From Oceanobacillus kimchii X50 (GTDB taxonomy: Bacteria; Bacillota; Bacilli; Bacillales; Amphibacillaceae): a stretch of 64,000 nucleotides of DNA. The notes under the pieces are model-generated. The model had not been told where the DNA came from. It searched no databases and saw only the letters and a program-made list of their open reading frames with translations. The first letter of the stretch is position 1, and each line of letters begins with the position of its first letter. Positions 25,832 to 34,710 of the stretch are shown piece by piece. The stretch is from NCBI RefSeq assembly GCF_000340475.1, contig NZ_CM001792.1:2856921-2920920 (forward strand), in the 5' to 3' direction. Made by a program: the position numbers and the translations under genes.

Positions 25832-25959
25832 ATAAAACATTTAATTTAAAATAGAAGATTATATTATTAAACGTTATAAATGTATGCCTATAGGCTACTT
25901 AAACAAAATCAGACATATACTGGCAGTTTATCCCGCATTCTCACTCTATAGCTAAACAT

Positions 25960-26448
25960 TTAATTCCCTGCTAGATAAAGCCCTAATGTCGCAATTAATG
26001 CACTTCCAATGTAAGTTCCTGTAAAAACAAACACCGCTACAATGGCTACCCTCCATGAAGTGTTTTTCAAATCAACTAATCTATTTGCTACTGATATACC
26101 AGCAAATGTTAATATAGGTGTCGTAATTGATAAGAAATCAACTGCTTGTATAGCTTGTATAAAAAAATCTGATAACAGACACATCAATAACGAAACAATA
26201 GATACCCATCCCAAAACCGGGAATTCACGCAAGATCGATATAGAAGTTTTATTTACTAAATCAGATATCAAAATCCCAATCATCGAAAATAACCACAGGA
26301 CACCTAATCCTAACACCGTCATACCAGTTACCGGCATAGAGTTTGGGTCTTTCAAGTGCTTTATTTCCTGTGTAAACATAATCAATCCTACACTCAAAAA
26401 TATGATCAGACCAAATTTAATATATTTATTAGATAATAGTCCCGTCAT
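25960..26448 (-). CDS. Small membrane protein coupled to the DUF3100 transporter-like protein
   Basis: A 162-residue protein with four or five membrane helices. I do not recognise its family. Its ATG overlaps the stop of the upstream DUF3100 gene (TAATG) and has a GAGGTGAG site, so the two are translationally coupled and probably form one membrane complex. It is the last gene of the M20-DUF3100 operon. Confidence 0.7.
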   Translation of the reverse strand: MTGLLSNKYIKFGLIIFLSVGLIMFTQEIKHLKDPNSMPVTGMTVLGLGVLWLFSMIGILISDLVNKTSISILREFPVLGWVSIVSLLMCLLSDFFIQAIQAVDFLSITTPILTFAGISVANRLVDLKNTSWRVAIVAVFVFTGTYIGSALIATLGLYLAGN

Positions 26449-27239
26449 TACTTCTCACCTCGAACTAGAAGTTTATACATAAATTGTTGTAATGGAGCAG
26501 CTAAAAATACCATCGTAAATGTTCCAAGAAAACTAGTTAATAACTGGCTTGCTGATGCATAAGCCAAAATAGTACTCTCCATTTCTGGCATTTGTGCTAC
26601 AAGACTTGCCGAAGAAGCACTCATCATACTTCCAGAACCAACACCAGAAGCCATCGCTAATGCCTCTACTCTTATTCCCAAACCTAAAAGAATGGGAGCT
26701 AGAATACTAAAGAAGATAGCTCCAAATAACGTACCAATAATGTATAAAGATAAAACTCCTCTTCCCTCTTTTGAATCTAAAGTATATTTTTCAGAGATAT
26801 AAGCAAGCTCACCTTCTCTTCCAATACCTAGCGTTGCACCTATTGCCTCTCTACGTAAACCAATCATTATTGCTATTGGCAAACCAAAAATAACCGTTCC
26901 CAAGTTCCCGAATTCTTGGAAAATAAATACCCACCCAATTTGTAGTATTTCTCTAATCTGAGGGGCAACGTCTGCTCCATAACGAGCCATTAAAGGGAGC
27001 ATAATAAATATCAAATACTTTCCAGAAAACTCAATGTTTACTTTACTATAAATTTGTTTCCAAAAACCTTTTCGAAAGAACTGCAAACCTAATATCATCG
27101 TTATTACAATAGCAAATACTAAAGGCAATACCCCAATAGAGATGTCTCCTATAGATATACTTTGGAAACCTATCATCTCAGAAATTGTAATGATAACTAA
27201 TACAAACGCAATCAAATAAACCAAATCTTTTATTTTCAA
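26448..27239 (-). CDS. DUF3100 membrane protein
   Basis: A 263-residue polytopic membrane protein of the DUF3100 type (FRKGFWKQIY, GLPIAIMIGLRREAIGATLG, ASGVGSGSMMSASSASL). Its Gly/Ser-rich SGVGSGSMMSASSAS stretch looks like a substrate or ion site. DUF3100 proteins usually occur with M20 hydrolases and are presumed transporters. It starts at TTG 27239, 9 nt after GGGAG, 12 nt after the M20 gene. The partner at 26448 overlaps its stop. No substrate is known; a peptide or acyl-amino acid is a guess from context. Confidence 0.75.
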   Translation of the reverse strand: MKIKDLVYLIAFVLVIITISEMIGFQSISIGDISIGVLPLVFAIVITMILGLQFFRKGFWKQIYSKVNIEFSGKYLIFIMLPLMARYGADVAPQIREILQIGWVFIFQEFGNLGTVIFGLPIAIMIGLRREAIGATLGIGREGELAYISEKYTLDSKEGRGVLSLYIIGTLFGAIFFSILAPILLGLGIRVEALAMASGVGSGSMMSASSASLVAQMPEMESTILAYASASQLLTSFLGTFTMVFLAAPLQQFMYKLLVRGEK

Positions 27240-27251
27240 CTGTATCGCTCC

Positions 27252-28526
27252 CTATATTTGATCAGTTTCCTTCACAATATGTTGAATGACATTCATATAA
27301 TCTTGATAAGTTCGACGATAAATTTTAGAAGTGTCGATATTTCCGTCTAATTTATCGATGACTTGACTTAAAAATCTTGGAAAAACCTCATAAATAAATT
27401 CCGGATCAATATCTATGAAATCATCACCATGAATCGTACCCGTGAAACCACTGTATCCAATCTGTATACAAGGAATCATATAAGACAGATCTCCAATATC
27501 TCCTGCAGCACTAATAGCATTATTATTCCAGATCTCTTCTATCTCGTTATTTTCATCAAATGCTTCACCAACAAATGTTGAAAGATACCTATCTTGAATA
27601 AACGGTAAATATCCCATTTGAGTTTTTGTCTCTACTTCCCCGTTTAGCGCAATAGCACTACCTTTGGCAGCTGCATCTAATTTACCAGCTACCTCTTTCA
27701 TATAATCAACGGACCTTGTACGTAAATCGGTGCCTACAGTTATCTGATTAGGTATGACATTCGTAGACATATCTGACTCCATTACAATTGGATTAATTCT
27801 TACATTTTCCCCATCCTTTAATTGTTGTCTCCCTAACCCAACTGCTGTATTGAATAAAGTAGATATATTATAGGCATTTATTGATGAAAATGGATCAAAA
27901 CCTGCGTGTGTCGCTTTTCCTTTAAACGTATATTTTTTATATAGAAATCCAGCTAAATCACAATTAATCTCAATTGTTCGTTTTGAAAACTCTCCTCCTA
28001 TTGCATGCACACAAATTCCAATATCAATATCATCAAATACACCAAGTTTCATTGCTTCTGGCTTTCCACCATAATGACTGATTTTCTTCTGGCTCATTAA
28101 CTCTTCTCTATACTCTAGATCTAAATATTCTTCCGCAGGTACAAAGATAAAAGTGATTTTGTAGGTTAAATCTTTATACGCTTTAGATTGATATAAGTAA
28201 TTATAAAGACTTAGTGCAATCGCAACTTGTGTATAATGGCCACAATTATGTGCAGCACCTGTTTGTTCATCTGCGTACATATGAGAAGGAGCATAAACAG
28301 CATCTAATTCTGCAATAAAAGCAATATTAATATCCGCATGTTCACTTCCTAGCGACGTTCGAAAACCTGTCGTACTAAAGTAGTCCAACTTAATATTTGG
28401 ATTAATTGTTGTTAAATAATTAATGATTGTTTGCTTTGTATTCTCTTCTTTATAACCTAATTCAGGATGATGATAGATCTTTTCTGCTATACTTTTTATT
28501 TCTTCATAATTATCTTTAAAGTACAC
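27252..28526 (-). CDS. M20 family amidohydrolase (aminobenzoyl-glutamate hydrolase-like)
   Basis: A 424-residue cytosolic metalloamidase of the M20 family. Metal-site motifs are AHNCGHY (His/Cys region), PAEEYLDLEYRE (catalytic Glu pair), GICVHAIGG, and a dimerisation insert beginning KGKATHAGFDPFSS. It starts at GTG 28526 after GGAGAGGG. It is divergent from an AbgT family carrier and upstream of the DUF3100 pair, which suggests hydrolysis of an imported N-acyl or p-aminobenzoyl-glutamate type amide. The exact substrate is not shown by sequence. Confidence 0.85.
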   Translation of the reverse strand: MYFKDNYEEIKSIAEKIYHHPELGYKEENTKQTIINYLTTINPNIKLDYFSTTGFRTSLGSEHADINIAFIAELDAVYAPSHMYADEQTGAAHNCGHYTQVAIALSLYNYLYQSKAYKDLTYKITFIFVPAEEYLDLEYREELMSQKKISHYGGKPEAMKLGVFDDIDIGICVHAIGGEFSKRTIEINCDLAGFLYKKYTFKGKATHAGFDPFSSINAYNISTLFNTAVGLGRQQLKDGENVRINPIVMESDMSTNVIPNQITVGTDLRTRSVDYMKEVAGKLDAAAKGSAIALNGEVETKTQMGYLPFIQDRYLSTFVGEAFDENNEIEEIWNNNAISAAGDIGDLSYMIPCIQIGYSGFTGTIHGDDFIDIDPEFIYEVFPRFLSQVIDKLDGNIDTSKIYRRTYQDYMNVIQHIVKETDQI

Positions 28527-28578
28527 TTTTTACCCTCTCCCTTTATAAAAATCATTAAATTTCCAATGACCAACAAAC

Positions 28579-28624
28579 AAATTCCGAACATTTCTTAAGT
28601 TTAATTATAAAAATGTTCGCTTTT
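28579..28624. promoter_or_regulatory. PurR-binding PUR-box pair between the divergent M20 and AbgT genes
   Basis: AAATTCCGAACATTT at 28579-28593 fits AWWWCCGAACWWT almost exactly. The reversed copy AAAAGCGAACATTTT spans 28610-28624, about 16 nt away. It lies 53 nt before the M20 start and 235 nt before abgT, so it most likely controls the M20 operon and may also reach abgT. The remaining 28625-28858 is AT-rich with no gene. Confidence 0.7.
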
Positions 28625-28858
28625 CATCAATAAATCTATCAATACTCACTTCAATTGTCAATATAAAATTCTTAAAATTATTACAAAAACTGACAAAATA
28701 ATATTTAATTCGACAAAAATAACCAATAGCATAAAAAGTTTTATAGAATTGCAACTAATATTCTGGTTCAAACTAATACTGAATCAATTTACTAGACATA
28801 ATTAATCTCATCTGTATACTAGGATATGTATTTATAGTTATTCATATAGGAGGAAAAA

Positions 28859-30400
28859 ATGAGTCATAAGAATCAATCCAAATCGATAAAAGCATTAAAT
28901 ACGATAGAAAAGTTAGGGAATAAACTCCCTCACCCTGTAACAATATTCATCTTATTCACCTTAATTGTCATTTCCTTATCACATATTTTATATCTCATGG
29001 GAGTGTCAGTTTCATTCGAAGGTGTTAATAATGAAACAATGGAAAGAGAAACACTTTCAGTAGAGGCAATCAGTTTACTTACACCAGATGGTATTGCCCA
29101 CATGTTTTCCAGCGTTGTCGGTAATTTCACTTCATTTGTAGCACTAGGACCAGTACTTGTTGCAATGCTTGGCGTTGGGGTTGCTGAAAAAAGTGGATAT
29201 ATTAGTGCTTTAATGACTAATACTGTATCTAAAGCGCCAAGACGTTTTGTTACACCGATTGTTGTATTAATGGGTGTACTTTCCAATGTAGCTGCATCTG
29301 TAGGGTATGTTGTACTTGTACCATTAGGAGCAATCATATTTTTAGGTTTTAATCGTCACCCTTTAGCAGGGCTTTCTGCAGCTTTTGCTGGTGTAGCTGG
29401 TGGATACTCTGCCAATTTAATAATAGGTACAAATGATCCTTTACTAGCTGGTATTTCTACAGAGGCAGCGAGAATTTTAGATGCAAGCTATGTTGTTAAC
29501 CCAACAGATAATTGGTTTTTCATGCTGGCATCTACATTCATAATTGTAATTTTAGGTACAATTATTACAGATAAACTCGTTGAACCTAAATTAGGAACAT
29601 ACACTTCAGGTGAAGATTGCAATGATGATAATACCAAAGTAACTCAAGTAGAGAAAAAAGGACTTTTCTGGGCAAATATATCAATATTAATAACGATTAT
29701 TGCCATAGCATTACTAGTCATTCCAGAAAATGGGCCTTTAAGAGGAGAGAATGGAAGTATTATTACTTCTCCATTTATGAGTAGTATTATTTTTCTAATG
29801 ATGTTAATCTTTTTAATTCCTGGTATTGTTTATGGAATTGTTACGAAAACTGTTCGCAATGACAAAGATATAGCGAGCCTAATGACTTCCTCTTTAGAGA
29901 CAATGGCCGGATTTATCGTATTGATATTTTTCGCCGCACAATTCGTTGCATTTTTCAATTATACTAACTTAGGTACTATTATTGCTGTAAACGGGGCTAA
30001 CCTATTGGAAGCAATCGAATTAAATGGCGTATTCTTACTTATTGCTTTAATTTTGATTACCGCCATCATTAATTTATTTATCGCAGCTGACTCTGCAAAA
30101 TGGGCAATTATGGCACCAGTGTTTATTCCAATGTTTATGCAGATGGGGATCTCTCCAGAAGTAACACAAGTAGCATACCGAATTGGCGATTCTGCAACAA
30201 ATATTATCGCTCCATTAATGCCATTTTTTCCACTTGTTGTAGCATTTGCTCAAAGATATGGAAAGCAAAATGGAATAGGTACTGTAATTTCACTAATGCT
30301 TCCCCATTCAATAGTAATTCTGATTACATGGATGATATTCTTTTCTATCTGGTACATTCTTGGAATACCTGTTGGACCAGGAACAAGCTTAAACTATTAA
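28859..30400 (+). CDS. abgT: AbgT family transporter
   Basis: A 513-residue membrane protein with about 12 helices of the AbgT family (LNTIEKLGNKLPHPVTIFIL at the start, GVLSNVAASVGYVVLVPLGA, GTNDPLLAGIS, AADSAKWAIMAPVFIPMF, YRIGDSATNIIAPLMPFFPL). E. coli AbgT takes up p-aminobenzoyl-glutamate; others export sulfonamides. It starts at ATG after AGGAGG. It is divergent from an M20 hydrolase with a PUR-box pair between them, which supports a folate-fragment or related amide salvage role (inference). An OsmC protein follows by 15 nt. Confidence 0.93.
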   Translation: MSHKNQSKSIKALNTIEKLGNKLPHPVTIFILFTLIVISLSHILYLMGVSVSFEGVNNETMERETLSVEAISLLTPDGIAHMFSSVVGNFTSFVALGPVLVAMLGVGVAEKSGYISALMTNTVSKAPRRFVTPIVVLMGVLSNVAASVGYVVLVPLGAIIFLGFNRHPLAGLSAAFAGVAGGYSANLIIGTNDPLLAGISTEAARILDASYVVNPTDNWFFMLASTFIIVILGTIITDKLVEPKLGTYTSGEDCNDDNTKVTQVEKKGLFWANISILITIIAIALLVIPENGPLRGENGSIITSPFMSSIIFLMMLIFLIPGIVYGIVTKTVRNDKDIASLMTSSLETMAGFIVLIFFAAQFVAFFNYTNLGTIIAVNGANLLEAIELNGVFLLIALILITAIINLFIAADSAKWAIMAPVFIPMFMQMGISPEVTQVAYRIGDSATNIIAPLMPFFPLVVAFAQRYGKQNGIGTVISLMLPHSIVILITWMIFFSIWYILGIPVGPGTSLNY

Positions 30401-30415
30401 GAAAGGATGATAAAG

Positions 30416-30835
30416 ATGAAAGTGACTACTAAATGGACTGGCGGTAGAGCATTTACTGCTACGGGTGATTCAGGATATGAAATAAATATGGATGCAACAG
30501 AAGCTTACGGGGGCCTAGGTAAAGGCGCTACTCCAACCGAAATGCTTTTAAGTTCATTAGCAGGTTGTATCGGTATTGATGTAACGATGATATTGAGACC
30601 ACACCTTGATAAAATAACAAAGATAGAAATAGAAACTGACGGTATTAGAAAAGAAGAAGCTCCGAAAGGATTTACGGATATTGTTGTTACTTTTATTATC
30701 GATGGTGATATTGATAGCAAAAAAGTATGGCGTGCAATCAATTTAGGAGAAGAAAAATATTGCTCTGTATCCGATTCATTAAAAGCAAATATCTCATTTG
30801 AATTAATTCTAAATGGAGAGAGCAAAACCATATAA
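30416..30835 (+). CDS. OsmC family peroxiredoxin-like protein
   Basis: A 139-residue OsmC/Ohr fold protein. It has the family pattern GATPTEMLLSSLAGCIGIDV with the first redox Cys and a second Cys in EKYCSVSDSLK, as in thiol peroxidases that reduce organic hydroperoxides. I chose ATG 30416 (GAAAGG 9 nt upstream). It is cotranscribed with the AbgT carrier and ends in a shared terminator. Confidence 0.88.
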   Translation: MKVTTKWTGGRAFTATGDSGYEINMDATEAYGGLGKGATPTEMLLSSLAGCIGIDVTMILRPHLDKITKIEIETDGIRKEEAPKGFTDIVVTFIIDGDIDSKKVWRAINLGEEKYCSVSDSLKANISFELILNGESKTI

Positions 30836-30838
30836 TTT

Positions 30839-30880
30839 AAAAAAGCGCTTAGAGATTAAACTCATTCTAAGCGCTTTTTT
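30839..30880. terminator. Bidirectional intrinsic terminator
   Basis: AAAAAAGCGCTTAGA pairs perfectly with TCTAAGCGCTTTTTT. It separates the AbgT-OsmC unit from the converging SDR gene. Confidence 0.9.
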
Positions 30881-30902
30881 TATATCTTAAATAAGATGAA
30901 AT

Positions 30903-31694
30903 CTACAACGCCTTCACCATACCGCCATCAACTAATAACGATTGTCCAGTTATATACGTATTGGCACCCGAACATAAGTATACTACTAAATTGGCGAATT
31001 CTTTGGGCTTCCCATAGCGTCCTATTGGAATGGATGATTCCGCTTTTGATTTTACGTCTTCATAACTTATGTCTTGCTGTTCTGCTACAAATTCATCTAA
31101 ATGCTTTACACGATCTGTTCCAATTCTCCCTGGCCCAATCGTGTTGATTAAAATGTTATCCGGGGCTAATTCTTGTGATAAACTCTTCGCCAAACCAATA
31201 ATTCCTGCTCTAAATGTATTAGATAGGATTAAATTATCAATAGGTTGTTTAATAGACGATGAAGCAATATTTACAATATGCCCACTTCCCTGTTTTCGCA
31301 TATGAGGCAATACTTCTCTTATTAAACGCACGAAGCTAAGTAAGTTTAATTCAAATGCACCGGTCCAATCCTCATCACTTACACTATCAAAGTTTCCGGC
31401 AGGCGGACCTCCAGCGTTATTAACAAGAACATCAACAGTTCCATTTAATTCAATTGTCTTTAACACTAATTCTCTTACAGACGTTGGATTAGTAATATCG
31501 CAAACAATATAGTTCACATTGTGATTTCCAGTTACTGAACGAATTTCATCTTGTGCTTTCTCTAATTCTTCTTGATTACGACTCGAAATAATAACCTTTG
31601 CCCCTTCTGCAGCAAATTGCTTTGCAGACGCCTTTCCTAACCCTTTACTAGAAGCCGCAACAATTACTGATTTCCCATGCAAACCTAAATCCAT
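30903..31694 (-). CDS. SDR family protein lacking the canonical catalytic Tyr/Lys
   Basis: A 263-residue Rossmann protein of the short-chain dehydrogenase family. The cofactor loop ASSKGLGKA, the NNAGGPP segment, the Ser in NIASSS and the PGRIGTDR end are clear. However, where classical SDRs have YxxxK after the Ser, this reads LILSNTFRAGIIGL, with no Tyr and Arg in place of Lys. The same replacement occurs in a known Bacillus subgroup (YkvO-like), so it is a family trait rather than decay. The reaction is unknown. Confidence 0.85.
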   Translation of the reverse strand: MDLGLHGKSVIVAASSKGLGKASAKQFAAEGAKVIISSRNQEELEKAQDEIRSVTGNHNVNYIVCDITNPTSVRELVLKTIELNGTVDVLVNNAGGPPAGNFDSVSDEDWTGAFELNLLSFVRLIREVLPHMRKQGSGHIVNIASSSIKQPIDNLILSNTFRAGIIGLAKSLSQELAPDNILINTIGPGRIGTDRVKHLDEFVAEQQDISYEDVKSKAESSIPIGRYGKPKEFANLVVYLCSGANTYITGQSLLVDGGMVKAL

Positions 31695-31827
31695 AATGTT
31701 TTCCCCTTCCCCTTCTCTAAAAAGAGAAATTTAATCTCATTTTAGATACCCTTTTTAATTATTGTACCAATAGTTCCATTCCAGACAAAACTAGAATTTT
31801 AAGTCTACTAGCTATTACTAAATCAAG

Positions 31828-32745
31828 TTAATTACTTAACTCCTTAACCACTACCTTCGTCGCTTTTTCTATTAATTTATCATCATAATCTGCATCTTCT
31901 ACATCGCGACTAGACATTATTGCAATAACAATTGGTTCTTCGTTATCTTCTGGCCAAATGATACCAATGTCATTTCTCGTTCCATATCCTCCTGCTCCAG
32001 TTTTATCTCCAACAGTCCAACCTTCAGGTACACCGGCACGAATTAGCGCATCACCTGTCGTATTGTTGATAAGCATGTTTGTAAGAATTTCTCTTCTATC
32101 TGCATCTAGCACATCTTCTAATACATATTGTTGAAGACTGTTTGCCATTGCTTTCGGTGTACTTGTATCACGAATATCACCTGGAGTTGCCTCATTTAAT
32201 TCTGTTTCATAACGATCTACTTCAATTATTTCATCACCAATATCTCTTAACTTAGTCTCTAATTCATCAGGACCACCTATGGCTTCTAAAAGAAGGTTTG
32301 CAGCAGTATTATCACTATAACGAATCGCTGCATCGGAAATTTCTAGAAGAGTCATGCCTTCATCCACATGTTTCTCCGTAATTGGTGAATACGTAACCAA
32401 ATCTTCTTCGGTATATCTAATCACTTCTTGCAATTCTGGATCTGACTTTGTTTGCAAAATGGCCCCAACAGCCAAAGGTTTAAATGTTGAAGCATACGCA
32501 AACCGATCATTTTCTTGATAATTAATTTCTTTATTTGACCCTGTATCGATGGCATACACACCTAACTTTACATCAAATTCGTCTTCCAATTTTTTAAAGG
32601 CCTCACTTCCTTTATCAGTTTTCTCTTCAACTACTTTTGGATTTTCTTCTTTACTTTCTGCTTCTTTCGAACACGCCATCAATACTGCTCCTACTAACAT
32701 TAATAGTAGTAGTAGTACGCTACTTCTTTTTAAAATACTCATCAT
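31828..32745 (-). CDS. bla: Class A beta-lactamase, lipid-anchored
   Basis: A 305-residue class A serine beta-lactamase that hydrolyses penicillins. The signal peptide ends in VLMAC with Cys25, so it is a lipoprotein held on the membrane, as in B. licheniformis and S. aureus enzymes. Catalytic motifs are S86-T-F-K89, the SDN loop in RYSDNTAAN, the omega-loop Glu in ETELNEA, and DKTGAGGYGTRND. It is divergent from blaR1-blaI with operator dyads on its promoter, so it should be induced by beta-lactams. Start ATG 32745 (or 32742) follows AAGGAGGG. Confidence 0.95.
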   Translation of the reverse strand: MMSILKRSSVLLLLLMLVGAVLMACSKEAESKEENPKVVEEKTDKGSEAFKKLEDEFDVKLGVYAIDTGSNKEINYQENDRFAYASTFKPLAVGAILQTKSDPELQEVIRYTEEDLVTYSPITEKHVDEGMTLLEISDAAIRYSDNTAANLLLEAIGGPDELETKLRDIGDEIIEVDRYETELNEATPGDIRDTSTPKAMANSLQQYVLEDVLDADRREILTNMLINNTTGDALIRAGVPEGWTVGDKTGAGGYGTRNDIGIIWPEDNEEPIVIAIMSSRDVEDADYDDKLIEKATKVVVKELSN

Positions 32746-32770
32746 CGAGTTCCCTCCTTGAAAGTTTTAG

Positions 32771-32803
32771 ATTACATCCGTAATCTTATATTACATATGT
32801 AAT
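32771..32803. promoter_or_regulatory. Two BlaI operator dyads on the bla promoter
   Basis: ATTACATCCGTAAT (32771-32784) and ATTACATATGTAAT (32790-32803) are near-identical TACA/TGTA dyads of the BlaI/MecI type. Confidence 0.85.
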
Positions 32804-32816
32804 CTTAATAGGTCAA
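32788..32816 (-). promoter_or_regulatory. Promoter of the beta-lactamase gene
   Basis: On the minus strand TTGACC (32811-32816), 17 nt and TAATAT (32788-32793) overlap the second BlaI dyad, so BlaI binding would block polymerase. Confidence 0.6.
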
Positions 32817-32832
32817 CAATAATTTATAATTA

Positions 32833-32861
32833 TTGAATACTACATATTAGAGTGCTACACT
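32833..32861 (+). promoter_or_regulatory. Promoter of blaR1-blaI
   Basis: TTGAAT (32833-32838), 17 nt and TACACT (32856-32861), just before a third BlaI dyad. An extra palindrome, TAGAGTG-cta-CACTCTA, covers 32848-32864. Confidence 0.5.
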
Positions 32862-32867
32862 CTAAAT

Positions 32868-32881
32868 ATTACAAATGTAAT
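32868..32881. promoter_or_regulatory. BlaI operator dyad before blaR1
   Basis: ATTACAAATGTAAT is a perfect TACA/TGTA dyad at the expected transcription start of blaR1, so BlaI represses its own operon. Confidence 0.85.
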
Positions 32882-32905
32882 AATAATCGAAACGGAGACG
32901 AGAAA

Positions 32906-34690
32906 ATGTTTATAGACTTCCTAGTAATTGGATTTATCATTTCAACTGTCACAATTACAATTATTTTGTTCACTAGAAAACTATTTTATAGACAGATGTC
33001 CTCTAAGTGGAGATATAACATATGGTTTTTACTACTCGTCGCACTAGCAATTCCTTTTCTGCCAAGTCAACTTTTACATACAATTCAATTGTCAATTCCT
33101 TTTGAGAATAATCTACCTTCTTCTTGGAGTAGAGCTAATTTAGATCATAATGAAACAACTTCTGCTATGAACTCAAACTGGATGCAAGATTTCAGCGTAT
33201 CGGTAAATCAGTCTAGTCCTGATTTCGTAAATATTTCACTAATGCTAATATGGATATGTGGAACTTTTATTTTTACTATTTTCGCTATTCAAGCATGGCT
33301 TAAATTAAGAAAAATAAAAATATCTATTGATAAAATAAAAAATAAAGATGTAACTGCAACATTTGAAAGCTGTAAAAAACAACTACACATCTCAAAAGAT
33401 ATTACATTAGGAACATCTTCATCTGTTCAATCACCCGTAACTTTTGGTTTCACTCATACCTATGTCGTATTACCAAGTCACATAGACAATCAGATGTCAA
33501 AAGAAGATTTACAACATATCTTCTTACATGAATTACATCATGTTAAATATAAGGATATTCACACTAATTACTTGATGATGTTTTATCAAATTATTTATTG
33601 GTTCAACCCTTTGGTATGGATAGCACTTAAAAAGATGCGCTTAGATCGTGAAATAGCTTGTGATACCTCTGTTTTAAATATGCTTGACGACTATGAACAA
33701 AATATAAAATACGGCAGAGCCATGATTAACTTCATCGATTTCACAGCAAAAAAACGTTATAACCATTTAACCAATGAATTCAATGGTTCAAAGAAACAGG
33801 TAAAACAACGATTGGAAGAAATTATGGCTTTTCAAAAAGAATCGAAACTGTTGAAATTAAAAAGTATGATTATCTTTATTGTAGTCGGTTTATTGATTAC
33901 TAGTCTTATTCCATTCGTTTCCGTATTAGCTCATGACAGCAACCAATATGAAAATTTCACAGCAAAAAAAGTAATGTATGAAGATTTAAGCTCTTATTTT
34001 AACGAGAGTGATGGGAGCTTTGTGTTATATGATTTACGAGAAGATGAATTTTTAATTTACAATAAGGAAAAGAGTACAATGCGGGTTTCACCAGCATCTA
34101 CCTATAAAATCTATAGTGCATTAATCGCATTAGAGGAAGGTATTATAACAAGTGAAGATAATACAATTGAGTGGAATGGTGTAGAACAAAACTATGAACA
34201 ATGGAATCAGGATCAAACACTGACATCTGCGTTAACCTATTCTGTTAATTGGTATTTCCAAACACTTGATAAGGCATCTGGGCTAAATACAATTAAGGAT
34301 TACTTAACATATATGAACTACGGTAATGAAGATATATCTGGCGGTATTGACGACCACTGGCTAGTGTCTTCATTAAAAATATCTCCTGTAGAGCAAGTGG
34401 AGTTACTCCAATCTTTTTATAATAATGCATTTGATTTTCAAGAAGAACATATTCAATCTGTGAAAGATGCTTTAAAAGTGGAAGAGACAGAGGCCGTAAC
34501 GTTATATGGAAAAACTGGTACTGGAAATATAAACGGAAAAGATATCAATGGATGGTTTATCGGTTTTGTAGAAACCCATAATAAGACATATTTTTTTGCT
34601 ACAAACGTTCAGGATATAGCAAATGCAACTGGTAGCAGAGCAACAGAGATTACATTATCCATCCTTAGAGATAAGCAAATATACTATTAG
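32906..34690 (+). CDS. blaR1: Beta-lactam sensor-transducer BlaR1
   Basis: A 594-residue membrane receptor. The N-terminal half has four membrane helices and an M56 zinc metallopeptidase domain with HELHH at residues 208-212. The C-terminal extracellular half is a penicillin-binding sensor with S398-T-Y-K401, the SVN motif in YSVNWY and K536-T-G. Acylation of Ser398 by a beta-lactam triggers the protease, which inactivates BlaI. I chose ATG 32906 (GGAG 9 nt upstream) over the TTG at 32852. It is coupled to blaI 20 nt downstream. Confidence 0.95.
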   Translation: MFIDFLVIGFIISTVTITIILFTRKLFYRQMSSKWRYNIWFLLLVALAIPFLPSQLLHTIQLSIPFENNLPSSWSRANLDHNETTSAMNSNWMQDFSVSVNQSSPDFVNISLMLIWICGTFIFTIFAIQAWLKLRKIKISIDKIKNKDVTATFESCKKQLHISKDITLGTSSSVQSPVTFGFTHTYVVLPSHIDNQMSKEDLQHIFLHELHHVKYKDIHTNYLMMFYQIIYWFNPLVWIALKKMRLDREIACDTSVLNMLDDYEQNIKYGRAMINFIDFTAKKRYNHLTNEFNGSKKQVKQRLEEIMAFQKESKLLKLKSMIIFIVVGLLITSLIPFVSVLAHDSNQYENFTAKKVMYEDLSSYFNESDGSFVLYDLREDEFLIYNKEKSTMRVSPASTYKIYSALIALEEGIITSEDNTIEWNGVEQNYEQWNQDQTLTSALTYSVNWYFQTLDKASGLNTIKDYLTYMNYGNEDISGGIDDHWLVSSLKISPVEQVELLQSFYNNAFDFQEEHIQSVKDALKVEETEAVTLYGKTGTGNINGKDINGWFIGFVETHNKTYFFATNVQDIANATGSRATEITLSILRDKQIYY

Positions 34691-34710
34691 GAAATTGAAG
34701 GAGAATTTAT

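Noticed and set aside
26042..26482. 146-codon plus-strand frame across the DUF3100 partner gene
   Set aside because: Antisense to a coupled gene pair, no ribosome site and no family pattern.
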